This document shows positions 1 through 6,287 of a stretch of DNA of 6,769 nt, one piece after another. Where the stretch lies: contig CAZCWX010000163.1 of the NCBI GenBank assembly GCA_964502465.1, positions 1 through 6,769 of the forward strand. Reading direction: 5' to 3'. The position numbers and the translations under genes were made by a program. The first letter of the stretch is position 1; each line of letters starts with the position of its first letter. Source of the DNA: CAZCWX01 sp964502465. Lineage in GTDB: Bacteria; Desulfobacterota; Binatia; Bin18. Under the pieces are notes generated by a model, which saw only the letters and a program-made list of their open reading frames with translations, searched no databases and had not been told where the DNA came from.

Positions 1-5
1 GGAGG
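1..5 (+). promoter_or_regulatory. Shine-Dalgarno site of the B12-binding subunit gene
   Basis: GGAGG occupies the first five bases, six bases before the GTG at 12. It is a near-consensus ribosome binding site and supports that GTG as the start. It is the strongest such site in the window; most other genes here have weak ones. Confidence 0.75.
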
Positions 6-11
6 TTTCCT

Positions 12-425
12 GTGTCAGAAGAGAAAGTACTACGCATCTTGGTGGCCAAGGCTGGATTGGACGGCCATGATCGGGGAGCGAAAATTATCGCTCGTGCGCT
101 GCGTGATGCCGGATTTGAAGTGATCTATACGGGTCTGCACCAAACCCCGGAGATGATTGCTGAAGCCGCGGTGCAAGAAGATGTCGATGCCATCGGGCTG
201 AGCATTCTCTCCGGCGCGCATATGACGTTGTTTCCGGCGGTTATGCAAGCGCTCAAAGAGCGTGGGGCCGAGGATGTTGCCGTGTTCGGTGGTGGCATTG
301 TCCCCCAAGATGATATCCAGCTCCTTAAGCAGGCTGGGGTCAAAGAGGTCTTTACTCCTGGTATGAGCACCCAGACGATTATCGAATGGATTCGTGAACA
401 GGTGCATCCACGAGTTGGGGTGTAG
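12..425 (+). CDS. Cobalamin-binding small subunit of a B12-dependent acyl-CoA mutase (methylmalonyl-CoA mutase C-terminal type)
   Basis: A 137-residue stand-alone B12-binding domain. The base-off/His-on signature DxHxxG is visible as D17-G-H19-D-R-G22. The SxL motif is S64-I-L66 and the glycine-rich GGG near 93-95 lines the nucleotide-tail pocket; H19 is the expected lower cobalt ligand. The length matches the small subunit of two-subunit mutases (archaeal-type methylmalonyl-CoA mutase, IcmB, HcmB), in which a large subunit of about 550 residues holds the substrate barrel. The large subunit is not in the window but may lie upstream. The substrate (methylmalonyl-, isobutyryl-, 2-hydroxyisobutyryl- or another acyl-CoA) cannot be told from this domain. 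The cytoplasmic enzyme performs a radical carbon-skeleton rearrangement using adenosylcobalamin. The GTG start follows a strong GGAGG. No MeaB/ArgK-type GTPase chaperone follows; the next gene is an EthD-domain protein 85 bp downstream. Confidence 0.93.
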   Translation: MSEEKVLRILVAKAGLDGHDRGAKIIARALRDAGFEVIYTGLHQTPEMIAEAAVQEDVDAIGLSILSGAHMTLFPAVMQALKERGAEDVAVFGGGIVPQDDIQLLKQAGVKEVFTPGMSTQTIIEWIREQVHPRVGV

Positions 426-510
426 ATGATTGCGGATAGTGGATTGCAGAATGCGGCTTCCAAAAGCTCACGTACTGACAACTCATTACTGATTGCTGAG
501 AACCCTTTGT

Positions 511-852
511 ATGGTAAAACTTATGGTCTGCGCCAAACGGAAACCAGGTATGGGAGTCGAGGAATTTCATCAGTATTGGCGGACCACTCATGGGGAGCTG
601 ATCAAAAGCTTGCCCTCTTTACGCCAATACATCCGCAAATACGTGCAGTGTCATACGATTCCCCAGGCATACGCGCGTCATGCCGCGCCCTTTGATGGAA
701 TTGCCGAACTCTGGTTTGATAATTTGGAGGCGGTGGATGCCTTTCTTGCAGATCCTGAGTACCTTGCGAAGGTCAGACCAGACGAACTCAAATTTACTGA
801 TCACCCCAATTTGGTTTGGTTTGTCACTCGGGAAGAACCCATGATTGAATAG
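511..852 (+). CDS. EthD domain-containing protein
   Basis: A 113-residue protein starting MVKLMVCAKRKPGM, the usual opening of EthD-type dimeric alpha/beta-barrel proteins. It continues with the family's EEFHQYWRTTHG segment (about residues 17-28) and an aromatic C-terminal strand (NLVWFV). The family is named for EthD of the ethyl tert-butyl ether degradation locus. Members are small cytoplasmic proteins, some acting in ring or polyketide chemistry, but most have no proven reaction, so none is assigned. I chose the ATG at 511 because family resemblance begins exactly there. An in-frame TTG at 493 would add six residues (M-L-R-T-L-C) with no better ribosome site. The stop overlaps the first codons of the following lipoprotein gene, which suggests translational coupling. 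An alternate plus-strand reading frame from 426 to 695 is only a shadow. Confidence 0.88.
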   Translation: MVKLMVCAKRKPGMGVEEFHQYWRTTHGELIKSLPSLRQYIRKYVQCHTIPQAYARHAAPFDGIAELWFDNLEAVDAFLADPEYLAKVRPDELKFTDHPNLVWFVTREEPMIE

Positions 853-1345
853 TGATCGCCAACCACTCGCTGACCCCAGTGCAAAAAGTGAACAAGCTGT
901 GTCCTGTTCGGTCGTTTGGCTGGTGTTCCTGCTTTTTTTCCTTGGTTCTTGTACGTCTTCATCCCCCCCTGTATCCCGACCTGCTGCTGTTCCTGCCCTG
1001 ACGCCGCCCCTGTCATCGCCGCTGCCATCGAGTCGGCCACTTATTGAAGAGACTCTTCCGTCGGTGGACCGGCCACAGATTGTTATTACCGATATTACGG
1101 ACAGGGAGAGTGAAGATCGGCAGAACATTTTTGTTGAAGGAACACTGCGGAATCAGGGAACCGGCCCAACAAGACAACTGCAGGTCCAGGTCAATGCTTT
1201 GGATGCGGCAGGCCAGGTTGTGACGACCGCACGGGCAATGCCGATGCCGCAGACAATCCAGCCCGGTGGGAGCGCAACCTTCATTGTACGGTTTCCTAAC
1301 GATCCAGTTATTCGCAGTTTTCATGTCGAGGCTGAGATTCGCTGA
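845..1345 (+). CDS. Putative FxLyD-domain lipoprotein
   Basis: A 166-residue predicted lipoprotein. A hydrophobic stretch (about residues 22-33, VVWLVFLLFFL) leads to a lipobox L-G-S-C with the lipidated cysteine at C36. A Pro/Ser-rich linker (about 37-70) follows, as expected for a tether. Residues about 78-166 look like an FxLyD/immunoglobulin-like beta domain: an opening I-V-I-T-D strand, then G-T-L-R-N-Q-G, an 'A-L-D-A-A-G' turn, then 'I-Q-P-G-G-S-A-T-F-I-V-R-F'. Such domains occur on exported lipoproteins and have no catalytic role that I can name. The start is the TTG at 845, overlapping the EthD stop by 8 bp, with GGGAAG about nine bases upstream. The first 18 residues would be an unusually long, mildly charged N-region. 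A GTG at 899 is an alternative but leaves the signal without positive charges. The start is therefore less certain than the body. Confidence 0.75.
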   Translation: MNSDRQPLADPSAKSEQAVSCSVVWLVFLLFFLGSCTSSSPPVSRPAAVPALTPPLSSPLPSSRPLIEETLPSVDRPQIVITDITDRESEDRQNIFVEGTLRNQGTGPTRQLQVQVNALDAAGQVVTTARAMPMPQTIQPGGSATFIVRFPNDPVIRSFHVEAEIR

Positions 1346-1380
1346 GAGCCGATAATAAAAGTATATGCTCTCAAGAGATT

Positions 1381-1470
1381 TCCAGGTTGCCTGCGTGCAC
1401 CGGCATGACGGAGTTTGTACCATGCTCACGCACGCCTGTCCTGAGCGGAGTCGAAGGGCGGGAATCCAGA
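1381..1470. repeat. Composite palindromic intergenic repeat, copy 1 (REP/BIME-like)
   Basis: Lies in the 191-bp gap between the lipoprotein and reductase genes. The left part (1381-1411) contains GCATGACGG at 1403-1411. The right part (1431-1470) contains CCTGTCCTGAGC, GTCGAAGGGC and ends in GCGGGAATCCAGA (1458-1470). The same 9-mer and the same exact 13-mer recur in the same order and at similar distance in the gap after dnaB. The two parts read as inverted, diverged versions of one unit, since TCCAGG near the left end mirrors AATCCAGA at the right. Repeats of this wording are commonly scattered in gene gaps of some uncultured proteobacteria-like genomes. A short open frame across it (1365-1550), including the peptide PERSRRAGIQ, is a by-product and not a gene. 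The rest of the gap shows nothing else I can support. Confidence 0.7.
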
Positions 1471-1536
1471 GGGTATTCATTTGGACTCAGGGGAGATCTT
1501 TTGCTCCTAGAGTCCCTGTGTTAGCTTTGGGCTACC

Positions 1537-2727
1537 GTGCTGTCTCGTGACATTATCATTGTGGGCTCTGGTCCAGCGGGAAGCTCGACCGCTCTCCATC
1601 TCCTCAAGACTGAGCCTGCGCTGGCTGGGGAGATTCTGCTTTTGGATAAAGCGCAGCACCCGCGTGAGAAGATCTGCGCTGGTGGGCTGATTCCTCATAC
1701 CCTGCACTGCCTGAATGAATTAGACATTCCACTGACAGTCCCACATGTCCGAGTGAACCGTGCGCGTGTTCGTGTGCCGCCAGGCCGCCAGGTATTTTGC
1801 GAAGACGGAGGGATGTGTTCGATCGTGCGGCGCGACGAATTTGATTATTCCCTCGTTCAGGCTACTCGCGCTCGTGGGGCAGAGGTGCGCGAGGGAGAGA
1901 AAGTGCTGGAGCTGGTACGCGAAGCGGGAGGGGTACGCGTGGTGACCACGAAAGAAACCTACTTTGCCCGTGTGGTCATCGGTGCCGATGGCTCGGGCAG
2001 TCGCGTGCGGCGCCAGTTAGTGAGCGAAGATACTGTTCCTGTCGGCAGAGCGATCATGTGTGATATGCCGCTGGCAGAAACCACCTGGGAAGGATTTCAC
2101 GGGCAACGCTACGATTTTAACTTCTTGCCGGTCAAGCAAGGGCTTAAAGGGTATGTGTGGGAATTTCCCTGCCTGATTGACGGAGTCCCACACGTGAATG
2201 TTGGTATCTATTCTTTAGGTGATACGCGACTGACACACGCGGATTTGCAACGCCTCCTCGCTCATGAGATCTCCAGCCTCAAACCTCAAGCCTCACGTCT
2301 CAAGTTCCGCGCTTTCCCCATCGCTGGGTACCACCCGCAGCGCCCATTGGCTGCACCACATGTTGTCTTGGTGGGGGACGCTGCCGGAGCTGAACCCCTC
2401 ATGGGGGAAGGCATCTCGTTTGCTCTGGAATATGGTAAGTTTGCTGCCGGGGCGATCCTCTCAGCTGTGTGTGACAACAATTGGGAATTCTCTCACTATA
2501 CGGACGATCTTACGCATTCCTGGCTTGGTAAAAAGCTGTCCCGGCTCCACTGTACTGCACGCCTGTTCTATGGCCGCACGGCAGGCTTCTGGTTTGCCCT
2601 GGCGGCGAGCAGTCGTCGCCTGCAGTCTGTTGGTCTCAAGTGGTATAACGGGGTCGAAGGTTGGCACCAGCGCAGTGGTTGGGAGGCCGTACGCGCCGTT
2701 TTGGCTCCGTACGCTCTGAGGGCCTGA
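1537..2727 (+). CDS. FAD-dependent oxidoreductase, geranylgeranyl reductase family
   Basis: A 396-residue flavoprotein of the p-hydroxybenzoate-hydroxylase fold. The N-terminal dinucleotide-binding motif is G10-S-G12-P-A-G15, followed by the acidic end of beta-2 at D37. The K-I-C-A-G-G-L segment at 45-51 corresponds to the K-x-C-G-G-G-L signature of geranylgeranyl reductases. A second flavin motif G149-A-D-G-S-G-S-R is present, and the ribityl-binding G-D-A-A-G with downstream P-L-M-G-E-G-I spans 280-293. Family members reduce prenyl double bonds in chlorophyll, menaquinone, archaeal lipids or related substrates; the substrate here is unknown. The start is GTG 1537. An in-frame TAG at 1522-1524 rules out upstream extension and the Rossmann motif begins within ten residues. 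Four CCTCAA-type heptamers (2276-2303) encode the odd S-S-L-K-P-Q-A-S-R-L stretch. The gene is followed after 4 bp by a small membrane protein, probably in the same operon. Confidence 0.9.
   Translation: MLSRDIIIVGSGPAGSSTALHLLKTEPALAGEILLLDKAQHPREKICAGGLIPHTLHCLNELDIPLTVPHVRVNRARVRVPPGRQVFCEDGGMCSIVRRDEFDYSLVQATRARGAEVREGEKVLELVREAGGVRVVTTKETYFARVVIGADGSGSRVRRQLVSEDTVPVGRAIMCDMPLAETTWEGFHGQRYDFNFLPVKQGLKGYVWEFPCLIDGVPHVNVGIYSLGDTRLTHADLQRLLAHEISSLKPQASRLKFRAFPIAGYHPQRPLAAPHVVLVGDAAGAEPLMGEGISFALEYGKFAAGAILSAVCDNNWEFSHYTDDLTHSWLGKKLSRLHCTARLFYGRTAGFWFALAASSRRLQSVGLKWYNGVEGWHQRSGWEAVRAVLAPYALRA
2276..2303 (+). repeat. Four tandem degenerate heptamers inside the reductase gene
   Basis: GCCTCAA, ACCTCAA, GCCTCAC and GTCTCAA lie head to tail inside the flavoprotein coding sequence. 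The first unit differs by only one base from the second and third. They encode the polar L-K-P-Q-A-S-R-L stretch in a poorly conserved part between the barrel strands and the third flavin motif. Three units make 21 bp, so an expansion by three would keep the frame. It looks like a small local slippage or insertion that the protein tolerates. Confidence 0.55.
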
Positions 2728-2731
2728 AATC

Positions 2732-3061
2732 GTGGCTACGCTAAAGAGAAAAAAGACGCCAGCGCGACGCAAGCAACGGAGGTGGCTGATCCCTAAGATG
2801 CTGCTTGTCCTCGCGTGCGGTGTGCTAATTACTTTCATCGGAGCGATCTTGCTGATGAGGCAGGAGTTGCGCCGTATTGGTCTTTTCGGCGGCGGCAATG
2901 CTCCGACGTCTTCTGCTGTTCAAGCTCCTGAGCCACCATCGCCACTCGCAGGGAAAGAAGCCCGCCCACGAGTACCATCGTCGCCTTCTGCGGCCGAAGA
3001 GCTGACACAAGACGAAAAGAAACAATTGGACGACGTCTTACGGTCGCGGGGCAGCAGGTAA
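2732..3061 (+). CDS. Small single-pass membrane protein of unknown function
   Basis: A 109-residue protein that I do not recognise. The first 17 residues hold nine Lys/Arg. One hydrophobic span follows at about 19-42 (L-I-P-K-M-L-L-V-L-A ... I-L-L-M), then R-Q-E-L-R-R. A low-complexity Pro/Ser/Ala linker covers about 55-88, and a charged predicted helix (E-E-L-T-Q-D-E-K-K-Q-L-D-D-V-L-R) ends the protein. The strongly basic N-terminus predicts an N-in topology with the C-terminal helix outside. There is no lipobox and no catalytic motif. The GTG start lies 4 bp after the flavoprotein stop, with CTGAGGG (about 2715-2721) as a possible ribosome site, so the two are probably co-transcribed. A role as membrane anchor or partner of the reductase is possible but unproven. 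Confidence 0.75.
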   Translation: MATLKRKKTPARRKQRRWLIPKMLLVLACGVLITFIGAILLMRQELRRIGLFGGGNAPTSSAVQAPEPPSPLAGKEARPRVPSSPSAAEELTQDEKKQLDDVLRSRGSR

Positions 3062-3126
3062 GAGCGAGTGGCAATGGCGGCTTGAAAAAAGAGTATTTTT
3101 TGTCTTTTCCTCTTGTTTCTCTTTGA

Positions 3127-3960
3127 GTGCCGCCTATGGATTTGGTTGATGACCTGCAGCGGATTGTCTCTCTCTCGAGTTTTCCGCAGCGCATCGTTTC
3201 CCTGGTTCCGAGTATTACTGAGACTCTTTTCGCCCTGGGGGCTGGTGCACGTGTGGTCGGAGTGACTGATTACTGCACGCATCCTCCAGATGGGGTTGCG
3301 CGCATAACGAAGCTTGGTGGAACCAAAAATCCCCAACTCGAAGCGATCCTCCAACTTACACCAGAGCTGGTAATTCTGAATGACGAAGAGAATCGACGCG
3401 AAGATTTTCTCTGGCTCGACGCCCAGGGATTGCCTGTGTATGTGACGGCCCCACGCACGGTAGCCGATGGCATTGCGATGATCGATAGACTTGGAACGCT
3501 ACTTGGCTGCCAGGACCGCAGTGCGCCAGTGACGCAAGACCTCCGTGAGTTGTATAAACAGAGCGAAGAGGCACTCACCGGCCAGCCACGGTTGCGGGTA
3601 TTCTGTCCCATCTGGCGTAAGCCCTGGATGTCGTTTAATCGTGACACATATGTGGATGATATGCTGTGGTGTTGTGGTGGGGAGAACGTTGAGCGTGAGC
3701 GATCTGAGCGGTATTTCACCGTGACCCTTGAAGAGGTTGCGGCCTTATCCCCCCAGGTGGTGCTACTCCCCAGCGAACCCTATCCATTTACCACAAAGCA
3801 TTTTAGCCATCTCCAGCCATTGGCTCACACACCGGCCGGCCAGGCCGGACACGTGTATTGTGTGGATGGCATGGCGTTGTGCTGGTATGGGCCGCGTATT
3901 GCCGATGGACTCAAACAACTCTCTACCCTCTTCGCATATGTCCGTACGACGATTGATTGA
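3127..3960 (+). CDS. Cobalamin/metal-type helical-backbone receptor (BtuF/TroA fold) without signal peptide
   Basis: A 277-residue protein of the periplasmic-binding-protein-2 family (class III, helical backbone). R22-I-V-S-L-V-P-S-I-T-E-T is the usual first strand and helix, followed by L-F-A-L-G-A-G and V-V-G-V-T-D-Y-C-T-H-P (C50). L-G-G-T-K-N-P precedes the backbone helix, and the second lobe carries W163-R-K-P-W-M-S-F-N-R-D-T-Y. The C-terminus ends with W-Y-G-P-R-I-A-D-G-L. This wording is typical of proteins annotated as cobalamin-binding. Unlike a transporter receptor, it has no signal peptide or lipobox. An in-frame TGA sits directly before the GTG (3124-3126), so no export signal can be recovered upstream. 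ATG 3136 is an alternative start with GAG eight bases before it. No permease or ATPase genes adjoin. A short duplication, RIVSL at 12-16 and 22-26, precedes the fold. A cytoplasmic B12-related role is inferred only. Confidence 0.85.
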   Translation: MPPMDLVDDLQRIVSLSSFPQRIVSLVPSITETLFALGAGARVVGVTDYCTHPPDGVARITKLGGTKNPQLEAILQLTPELVILNDEENRREDFLWLDAQGLPVYVTAPRTVADGIAMIDRLGTLLGCQDRSAPVTQDLRELYKQSEEALTGQPRLRVFCPIWRKPWMSFNRDTYVDDMLWCCGGENVERERSERYFTVTLEEVAALSPQVVLLPSEPYPFTTKHFSHLQPLAHTPAGQAGHVYCVDGMALCWYGPRIADGLKQLSTLFAYVRTTID

Positions 3961-4011
3961 CAGAGCGGAAGAGAGTGATATTGTGGGGCGAAGAAAAAGA
4001 GAAAATTATTC

Positions 4012-4040
4012 TTGCCTGAAGAAAAGGCTTCCGCTATTCT
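4012..4040 (+). promoter_or_regulatory. Possible sigma-70-type promoter for dnaB
   Basis: TTGCCT (4012-4017) and TATTCT (4035-4040) are separated by 17 bases, each matching four of six consensus positions. They sit in the 92-bp gap just before the dnaB ATG, so transcription would begin only a few bases upstream of the start codon. The match is modest and could be chance. Confidence 0.3.
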
Positions 4041-4052
4041 GGAAAAACTATC

Positions 4053-5423
4053 ATGGCTATTCTTGAAGATTCCCTCCGTAAAGTTCCCCCCCAGAGCCTG
4101 GACGCGGAGGAATCGGTGTTAGGCGGGGTGCTGCGTGATACTCACGCCCTCGACCGGGTGATCGAGGTCATGGGTGTTGACGACTTCTATCGGGAGTCAC
4201 ACCGGAAGATCTTTCGCGCGATGCTCGCGTTAAGTGAAAAGAGCGAGCCGATCGACATTATTACTTTAACCGATACGCTGAAAGCACGGAGCGAGCTCCA
4301 AGCAGTTGGCGGTGCCACGTATCTCGCCGAGCTCATCGATAGAGTGCCGAGTGCCGCGAATATTGCCCACTACGCGCGCATTGTGCGCGAGAAGGCAGTC
4401 TTGCGCAGCCTCATTACCGTCTCTAATGAGATTGCCTCTCGCTGTTATAACGGCCAGGAGGATATCGAACGGTTTCTTGACGAGGCAGAGCGCCTGATTT
4501 TCGACGTGTCCGAGAAACGGATTCGCCAGTCTTTTTTCAAGATGGGCGATATGATCATGGACACCATCAAGACGATCGAGAAGCTCTTTGAACGCAAGGA
4601 GTTGGTCACCGGCGTACCCACCGGCTTTCGTGATCTCGATACGAAGACCGCCGGCCTGCAGCCCTCTGACTTAGTCATCGTCGCGGCAAGACCCAGCATG
4701 GGCAAAACCGCCTTCGTCCTCAATATCGCCCAGTATGTGGCGTTGCACGCCAATACCGCGGTGGCCATCTTCTCGTTGGAAATGTCGAAAGAACAACTGG
4801 TGATGCGTATGCTATGTTCCGAGGCACGGGTGGATAATGCCAAAGTACGTACTGGCTACCTTGGGGAGCGCGACTTTCCCCGCTTGGCGATGGCGGCCGG
4901 TCGTCTGGCTGAGGCGCCGATCTACATTGATGATACCCCTGCACAAAATGTGTTAGAGGTGCGCGCAAAAGCCCGTCGTTTGAAGCGAGAAGCGAACATT
5001 GGGCTCGTGGTCATCGACTATTTGCAGCTCATGCGTGGCCTGACGGCTCAGGAGAATCGTACCCAGGAGCTGTCTGAGATCTCGCGCAGTCTCAAGTCAT
5101 TAGCCAAAGAACTCAACGTGCCAGTGGTGGCGCTCTCGCAGCTGAATCGCCAGGTGGAACTGCGAGCCGATAAAAAACCGGTCATGTCGGATATTCGCGA
5201 GAGCGGTTCTATTGAGCAGGATGCTGATGTCATCATGTTTATCTACCGCGACGAAGTGTACAAACAAGACTCGCAAGATGAAGGAGTGGCAGAGATTATT
5301 ATTGGCAAGCAGCGCAATGGTCCGACTGGTATTATCCGTCTGGCTTTCCGCAAGGAATATACCCGCTTTGACGATCTCATCGAGCACCTGGAACCACCGA
5401 GCGGCATAGCAGAAGAAGGGTAG
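4053..5423 (+). CDS. dnaB: Replicative DNA helicase DnaB
   Basis: A full-length 456-residue hexameric replicative helicase, close to the usual 440-470. The N-terminal collar domain spans about residues 12-115 (opening P-P-Q-S-L-D-A-E-E-S-V-L-G-G-V-L). A linker helix around 165-180 and the RecA-like motor from about 185 follow. Walker A is A212-R-P-S-M-G-K218-T. The Walker B strand is V-V-I-D322-Y-L-Q-L-M. The S-Q-L-N-R-Q-V-E motif follows, and K419-Q-R421-N-G-P-T-G carries the basic finger residues. DnaB unwinds the replication fork 5' to 3' on the lagging-strand template and interacts with DnaG primase. No intein interrupts Walker A or the other motifs, although many dnaB genes carry one. 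The ATG at 4053 is chosen from the family N-terminus; the ribosome site (GGAAAA, about ten bases upstream) is weak. It is convergent with thiE across a repeat-bearing gap. Confidence 0.98.
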   Translation: MAILEDSLRKVPPQSLDAEESVLGGVLRDTHALDRVIEVMGVDDFYRESHRKIFRAMLALSEKSEPIDIITLTDTLKARSELQAVGGATYLAELIDRVPSAANIAHYARIVREKAVLRSLITVSNEIASRCYNGQEDIERFLDEAERLIFDVSEKRIRQSFFKMGDMIMDTIKTIEKLFERKELVTGVPTGFRDLDTKTAGLQPSDLVIVAARPSMGKTAFVLNIAQYVALHANTAVAIFSLEMSKEQLVMRMLCSEARVDNAKVRTGYLGERDFPRLAMAAGRLAEAPIYIDDTPAQNVLEVRAKARRLKREANIGLVVIDYLQLMRGLTAQENRTQELSEISRSLKSLAKELNVPVVALSQLNRQVELRADKKPVMSDIRESGSIEQDADVIMFIYRDEVYKQDSQDEGVAEIIIGKQRNGPTGIIRLAFRKEYTRFDDLIEHLEPPSGIAEEG

Positions 5424-5501
5424 ATGATTGCCTTCGCGAGCATGACGGGCAGGAGAGCAACTCACCGTTTTCGTCATTCCCGCGCAAGCGGGAATCCAGA
5501 C
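5424..5501. repeat. Composite palindromic intergenic repeat, copy 2, with perfect hairpin
   Basis: Begins immediately after the dnaB stop. A diverged left arm (5424-5448) ends in GCATGACGG (5440-5448). The right arm contains a perfect 8-bp stem, ATTCCCGC (5476-5483) with loop GCAA and GCGGGAAT (5488-5495), followed by CCAGA. The left arm resembles an inverted, damaged copy of the right arm. GCATGACGG and GCGGGAATCCAGA are shared with copy 1 at 1381-1470, spaced 61 and 68 bases respectively from the start of the 9-mer to the end of the 13-mer. The hairpin could help end transcription between the convergent dnaB and thiE genes, but no T-run follows it, so it is called a repeat rather than an intrinsic terminator. 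Confidence 0.78.
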
Positions 5502-5525
5502 AATCAAGAAAGACAAGGTGTTAAG

Positions 5526-5558
5526 AAAAAACCTACCCTTATGAGGACGGGGGAAGGG
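5526..5558 (-). terminator. Weak candidate intrinsic terminator of thiE
   Basis: Read on the minus strand just after thiE, CCCTT (5558-5554) can pair with AAGGG (5540-5536) across a 13-base loop. TAGG and then six T (5531-5526) follow. The stem is only five base pairs, so this is a weak candidate suggested by position and the T-run. Confidence 0.3.
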
Positions 5559-5578
5559 GAGAAGTAGCAGCAGCGAAC

Positions 5579-6238
5579 CTATTCATCTAAGCGAGAAGTG
5601 TTGTGGCAAGAGGCAAGAACCTGCACGACCTCGGCAACTTTTGCACTCACATTAGGTGCGAGGACAATATCGCTAATCATCGCCACGGCGTTCGCTCCAG
5701 CGGCCAGGGCAGTGGGGGCACGCTCGGCCGTGATCCCACCAATGGCGACGATCGGCAGCTTGACCAAACGACGAATTTCCTGCAACTGATCCAGCCCGCG
5801 AGCGGTGTAGCCTGTTGCCTTGGTGTTTGTGCCAAACAACGGACCAAAGCCAATGTAGTCCGCACCTTCACGCGCTGCGGCGAGCGCCTGTTCTGGATCA
5901 TGGGTTGAGACGCCAATAATCTTGTGTGAGCCAAGGACCCGGCGTGCTGCTCTGAGTGGCAAGTCTTCTTGCCCAATATGCACGCCATCGGCATCTACTG
6001 CCAAGGCGACGTCAGCGCGGTCATTGATGAGCAGCAAGCAACCGTGCTGCTGACAGAGTGTCCGTACTGCCTCCGCGACCGAGAGAAACTCGCGCGTTGG
6101 TAGATCTTTCACTCGCAGTTGGAGGAGCCTGGCACCACCAGCGCAGATCTGTGCCGCCAAGTCAATAAACGAGAGTTCCGGCCGGCCCAGCGTATCGGCA
6201 ATCGCATAGAATGGACTAGGGAAGGTAAAAGCAGCCAT
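5579..6238 (-). CDS. thiE: Thiamine phosphate synthase (thiamine-phosphate pyrophosphorylase)
   Basis: A 219-residue TIM-barrel enzyme of normal length. It joins the pyrimidine (HMP diphosphate) and thiazole (THZ phosphate) halves to give thiamine phosphate, releasing pyrophosphate, in the cytoplasm. Visible motifs in order are Q40-L-R-V-K44-D (substrate diphosphate site), I-N-D73-R-A-D (72-76), D84-G-V-H-I-G-Q-E-D-L (84-93), I-G-V-S111, then G-A-D-Y-I-G-F-G-P-L-F-G-T-N-T-K140. I166-G-G-I closes the barrel's phosphate site. In the first motif the residue often Glu is Val43, a variation I have not been able to weigh. The ATG at 6238 is where family resemblance begins. The frame stays open for another 128 codons upstream, but that part is antisense to a MenC-like remnant and should not be included. 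AGGA lies 12 bases upstream, a rather distant ribosome site. No TPP-riboswitch core was recognised, and no other thi gene is nearby. Confidence 0.95.
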   Translation of the reverse strand: MAAFTFPSPFYAIADTLGRPELSFIDLAAQICAGGARLLQLRVKDLPTREFLSVAEAVRTLCQQHGCLLLINDRADVALAVDADGVHIGQEDLPLRAARRVLGSHKIIGVSTHDPEQALAAAREGADYIGFGPLFGTNTKATGYTARGLDQLQEIRRLVKLPIVAIGGITAERAPTALAAGANAVAMISDIVLAPNVSAKVAEVVQVLASCHNTSRLDE

Positions 6239-6287
6239 CGATAGAGTGAATCCTTTTGCCAACGGTTGAGATTCTCTCCCATCTTGA

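Noticed and set aside
426..695. 89-codon plus-strand open frame before and across the EthD gene
   Set aside because: It overlaps the EthD gene in another frame, has no family resemblance and no ribosome site.
1365..1550. 61-codon plus-strand open frame in the gap before the flavoprotein
   Set aside because: It is a translation of the dispersed repeat (PERSRRAGIQ wording) and carries no domain.
3085..3101. AAAAAA-GAGTA-TTTTTT mirror after the small membrane protein gene as a terminator
   Set aside because: The stem would be only A-T pairs with no G-C core, so it is not a convincing intrinsic terminator; the region is simply A- and T-run rich.
3062..3126. Cobalamin riboswitch before the BtuF-like gene
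   Set aside because: The gap is only 65 bp, pyrimidine-rich and lacks the B12-box; it is too short for the full element.
4680..5350. Intein in dnaB
   Set aside because: Walker A, Walker B and the K-Q-R-N-G-P region are continuous and normally spaced, and the protein is of normal length.
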